Below, piece after piece: positions 12,385 to 13,522 of a stretch of DNA of 13,522 bases. Position 1 is the stretch's first letter, and each line of letters begins with the position of its first letter. A program made the position numbers and the translations under genes. This stretch comes from a bacterium (Candidatus Ratteibacteria) CG_4_9_14_3_um_filter_41_21 (GTDB taxonomy: Bacteria > Ratteibacteria > UBA8468): positions 2,032 to 15,553 of the forward strand of contig PFWI01000185.1 of the NCBI GenBank assembly GCA_002791075.1. Reading direction: 5' to 3'. The notes beneath the pieces were generated by a model, which was not told the origin of the DNA, did no database searches, and saw nothing but the letters and a program-made list of their open reading frames with translations.

Positions 12385-13423
12385 GGTTTGCCTTTTTCAA
12401 TGACTGGAATAGTTTGATGTATTCTTCAGCAATTTTTTCCGATGAATTTTCATTTACAAACCTCATTGATTTTGCCTGCAGAGCTTTATATCTTTCTCCG
12501 TCTTCCGTCAATTCCACAAGGGTTTTCTTTAAATCCTCCAAATTAGTATATCTGATTAAACTCTCTTTGAAAGGAAAGAAAAAGTCCGATTGCCCCGGAA
12601 CCAGAATAGGGCAACCGGTGCCAATCGCCTGGAATGTAGTTGCCGAGATAACCCCACCGTATCTACTCTGGAATTTATGCAGGATTACGGCATCAGAAGC
12701 AAATAAGTAATCATCAAATTTTTCATGGGATAAAACTTCTTCTCGCCGGACAATCATCCATCGCGGCGGTTCTTCTTCTTCCAGAAATTCATAGGAAGGA
12801 GATATCACGATTAAAAGGGTTACTTTTTCTTTCAACTCTTCCGGCAGGTCCCTTAAAAAAGAGTGATATCCTCTCTGGCAGAATTGATAAACTATTTTTT
12901 TATCCAGGGGCAAATTAAGTCTCTTCCTTGCCTCCATTTTATCCTTTTCTCTTCTCGGAAAACAGGGGAAATGAATCAATTTGCTATCCGGATAGATGCT
13001 CTTTAAGAAAACCTGCCTTTTGCAGAAATAAACTGTCTTATCCCATTCTAACTGATAGAACCAGGCTTCTTTGGGAAGAGCACTTTCATGAACAATATGC
13101 ACTGTCTTTGCCGTTCTGCGAATAAGAGGAAAAATTTTTGTAAGATTATCCACCGGAAGCATCCGCAAATCTTGAACGATAAAAATATCAAATTCCCTGG
13201 TCAATATAGGTGTCGGGTCAAGATACTTCGTTTTCTTTGTCCCGACGCACCTGATTACATAATCCTCATCTTCTCCGGTAAAACCTTCACCATGAAAATC
13301 ATCTTCTATGTGCGAGAAAATGGTAACCTCGTGTCCCATCTTAATCCACTCTTTTGCTATTGGCTCAGCATAACCTGTCACTCCGCTATCGGTATTCCAG
13401 GCCGTCATCATTCCTATCTTCAT
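12377..13423 (-). CDS. GT-B (GT4-like) glycosyltransferase
   Basis: This probable cytoplasmic glycosyltransferase moves a sugar from a nucleotide donor to an unidentified acceptor. The 348-residue protein begins MKIGMMTAWNTDSGVTGYAE, the strand-turn-Gly pattern of GT4 N-domains, followed by KMGHEVTIFSHIEDD (28-42). The C-domain has SDAVILHK (243-250) and a donor-site region GGVISATTFQAIGTGCPILV (256-275), in place of the usual E.FG...EAMA.G.PVV; the classical EX7E motif is not evident. Translation is supported by AAGGAG 5-10 bases before the ATG. The TGA lies inside the GH130 start region (ATGCTTGA), so the two genes form a coupled pair, suggesting joint work on a mannose-containing glycan (inference). 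The full promoter lies beyond or at the window edge. Confidence 0.85.
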   Translation of the reverse strand: MKIGMMTAWNTDSGVTGYAEPIAKEWIKMGHEVTIFSHIEDDFHGEGFTGEDEDYVIRCVGTKKTKYLDPTPILTREFDIFIVQDLRMLPVDNLTKIFPLIRRTAKTVHIVHESALPKEAWFYQLEWDKTVYFCKRQVFLKSIYPDSKLIHFPCFPRREKDKMEARKRLNLPLDKKIVYQFCQRGYHSFLRDLPEELKEKVTLLIVISPSYEFLEEEEPPRWMIVRREEVLSHEKFDDYLFASDAVILHKFQSRYGGVISATTFQAIGTGCPILVPGQSDFFFPFKESLIRYTNLEDLKKTLVELTEDGERYKALQAKSMRFVNENSSEKIAEEYIKLFQSLKKANHA

Positions 13424-13428
13424 TTTTT

Positions 13429-13434
13429 CTCCTT
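13429..13434 (-). promoter_or_regulatory. Shine-Dalgarno of the glycosyltransferase gene
   Basis: Read on the minus strand, AAGGAG lies a few bases before the ATG at 13423 (AAGGAGAAAAAATG). It is the clearest ribosome-binding site in the window and fixes the start of the glycosyltransferase. Confidence 0.7.
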
Positions 13435-13480
13435 ATCAATAAATTAACGTACCTTCGGTGCGAACCTGTAGCGGTGGCAT

Positions 13481-13521
13481 TTGCTGTCAGTATTGCCCAG
13501 AAGTTAATCTGCTCGCATATT
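13481..13521 (-). repeat. Dispersed repeat of about 41 bp, copy B
   Basis: On the minus strand this matches 1925-1966 at about 34 of 42 positions, with AATATGCG, AGATTAACTTC and TACTGACAGCAA identical. It lies about 58 bp upstream of the glycosyltransferase ATG and touches the window end, so it may continue. Its role (leader element or mobile repeat) is unknown. Confidence 0.65.
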
Positions 13522-13522
13522 G

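Overview
The window looks like chromosomal DNA from an uncultured, AT-leaning, Gram-negative anaerobe. Two LpxL/HtrB-type acyltransferases imply an outer-membrane lipid. A histidine-type THI4 thiazole synthase is the form found in sulfide-rich anoxic niches. The intergenic regions carry dense palindromic repeats (TCATTGCGAG and CCACGAAT families), as seen in many candidate phyla. Omnitrophota or a related PVC/candidate phylum would fit, but I cannot fix the taxon from this sequence. The first base lies inside a repeat, so the window may begin at or near a contig end.

Layout. Bases 1-88 are one arm of an 88-bp perfect inverted repeat; the partner is 3888-3975. Bases 102-400 form a long imperfect palindrome that could be a structured RNA or a MITE-like element, and it abuts the secY stop codon. 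Bases 401-3852 (minus strand) hold the 3' half of the spc ribosomal operon in the order rplF-rplR-rpsE-rplO-secY. rpmD is absent, nothing from the upstream half (rplN to rpsH) is present, and adk/map do not follow secY. This module has its own strong sigma70-like promoter, whose -35 and spacer lie in the 3' end of aspS. Its roughly 178-nt leader holds four 13-mers spaced 21-22 bp apart. Upstream lie aspS and hisS (minus). The AspRS is bacterial-type but lacks the GAD insertion domain and carries the residues of a non-discriminating enzyme.

Bases 7103-10166 hold two paralogous LpxL-like acyltransferases (plus) on either side of thi4 (minus). The second paralogue is clearly more GC-rich than the first. 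In both, proline replaces the acidic residue of the HX4D/E motif. Bases 10310-11509 (plus) encode a PilZ-2TM-HD-GYP c-di-GMP protein behind a near-consensus promoter placed so close to the ATG that the mRNA may be leaderless. It converges on, and overlaps by 4 bases, a translationally coupled glycosyltransferase-GH130 pair (minus, 13423 to 11506).

Genes and repeats together. The left half is translation and secretion machinery (ribosomal proteins, SecY, two aminoacyl-tRNA synthetases). The right half is envelope lipid, glycan and c-di-GMP functions with one thiamin gene. Most gaps over 140 bp are filled by repeats, and in three of them a TCATTGCGA element sits inside a second, unrelated palindrome. 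Several starts (secY, aspS, hisS, first lpxL-like gene, HD-GYP gene) have no clear Shine-Dalgarno, while thi4 and the glycosyltransferase do. I saw no tRNA, rRNA, transposase, CRISPR array or canonical intrinsic terminator.
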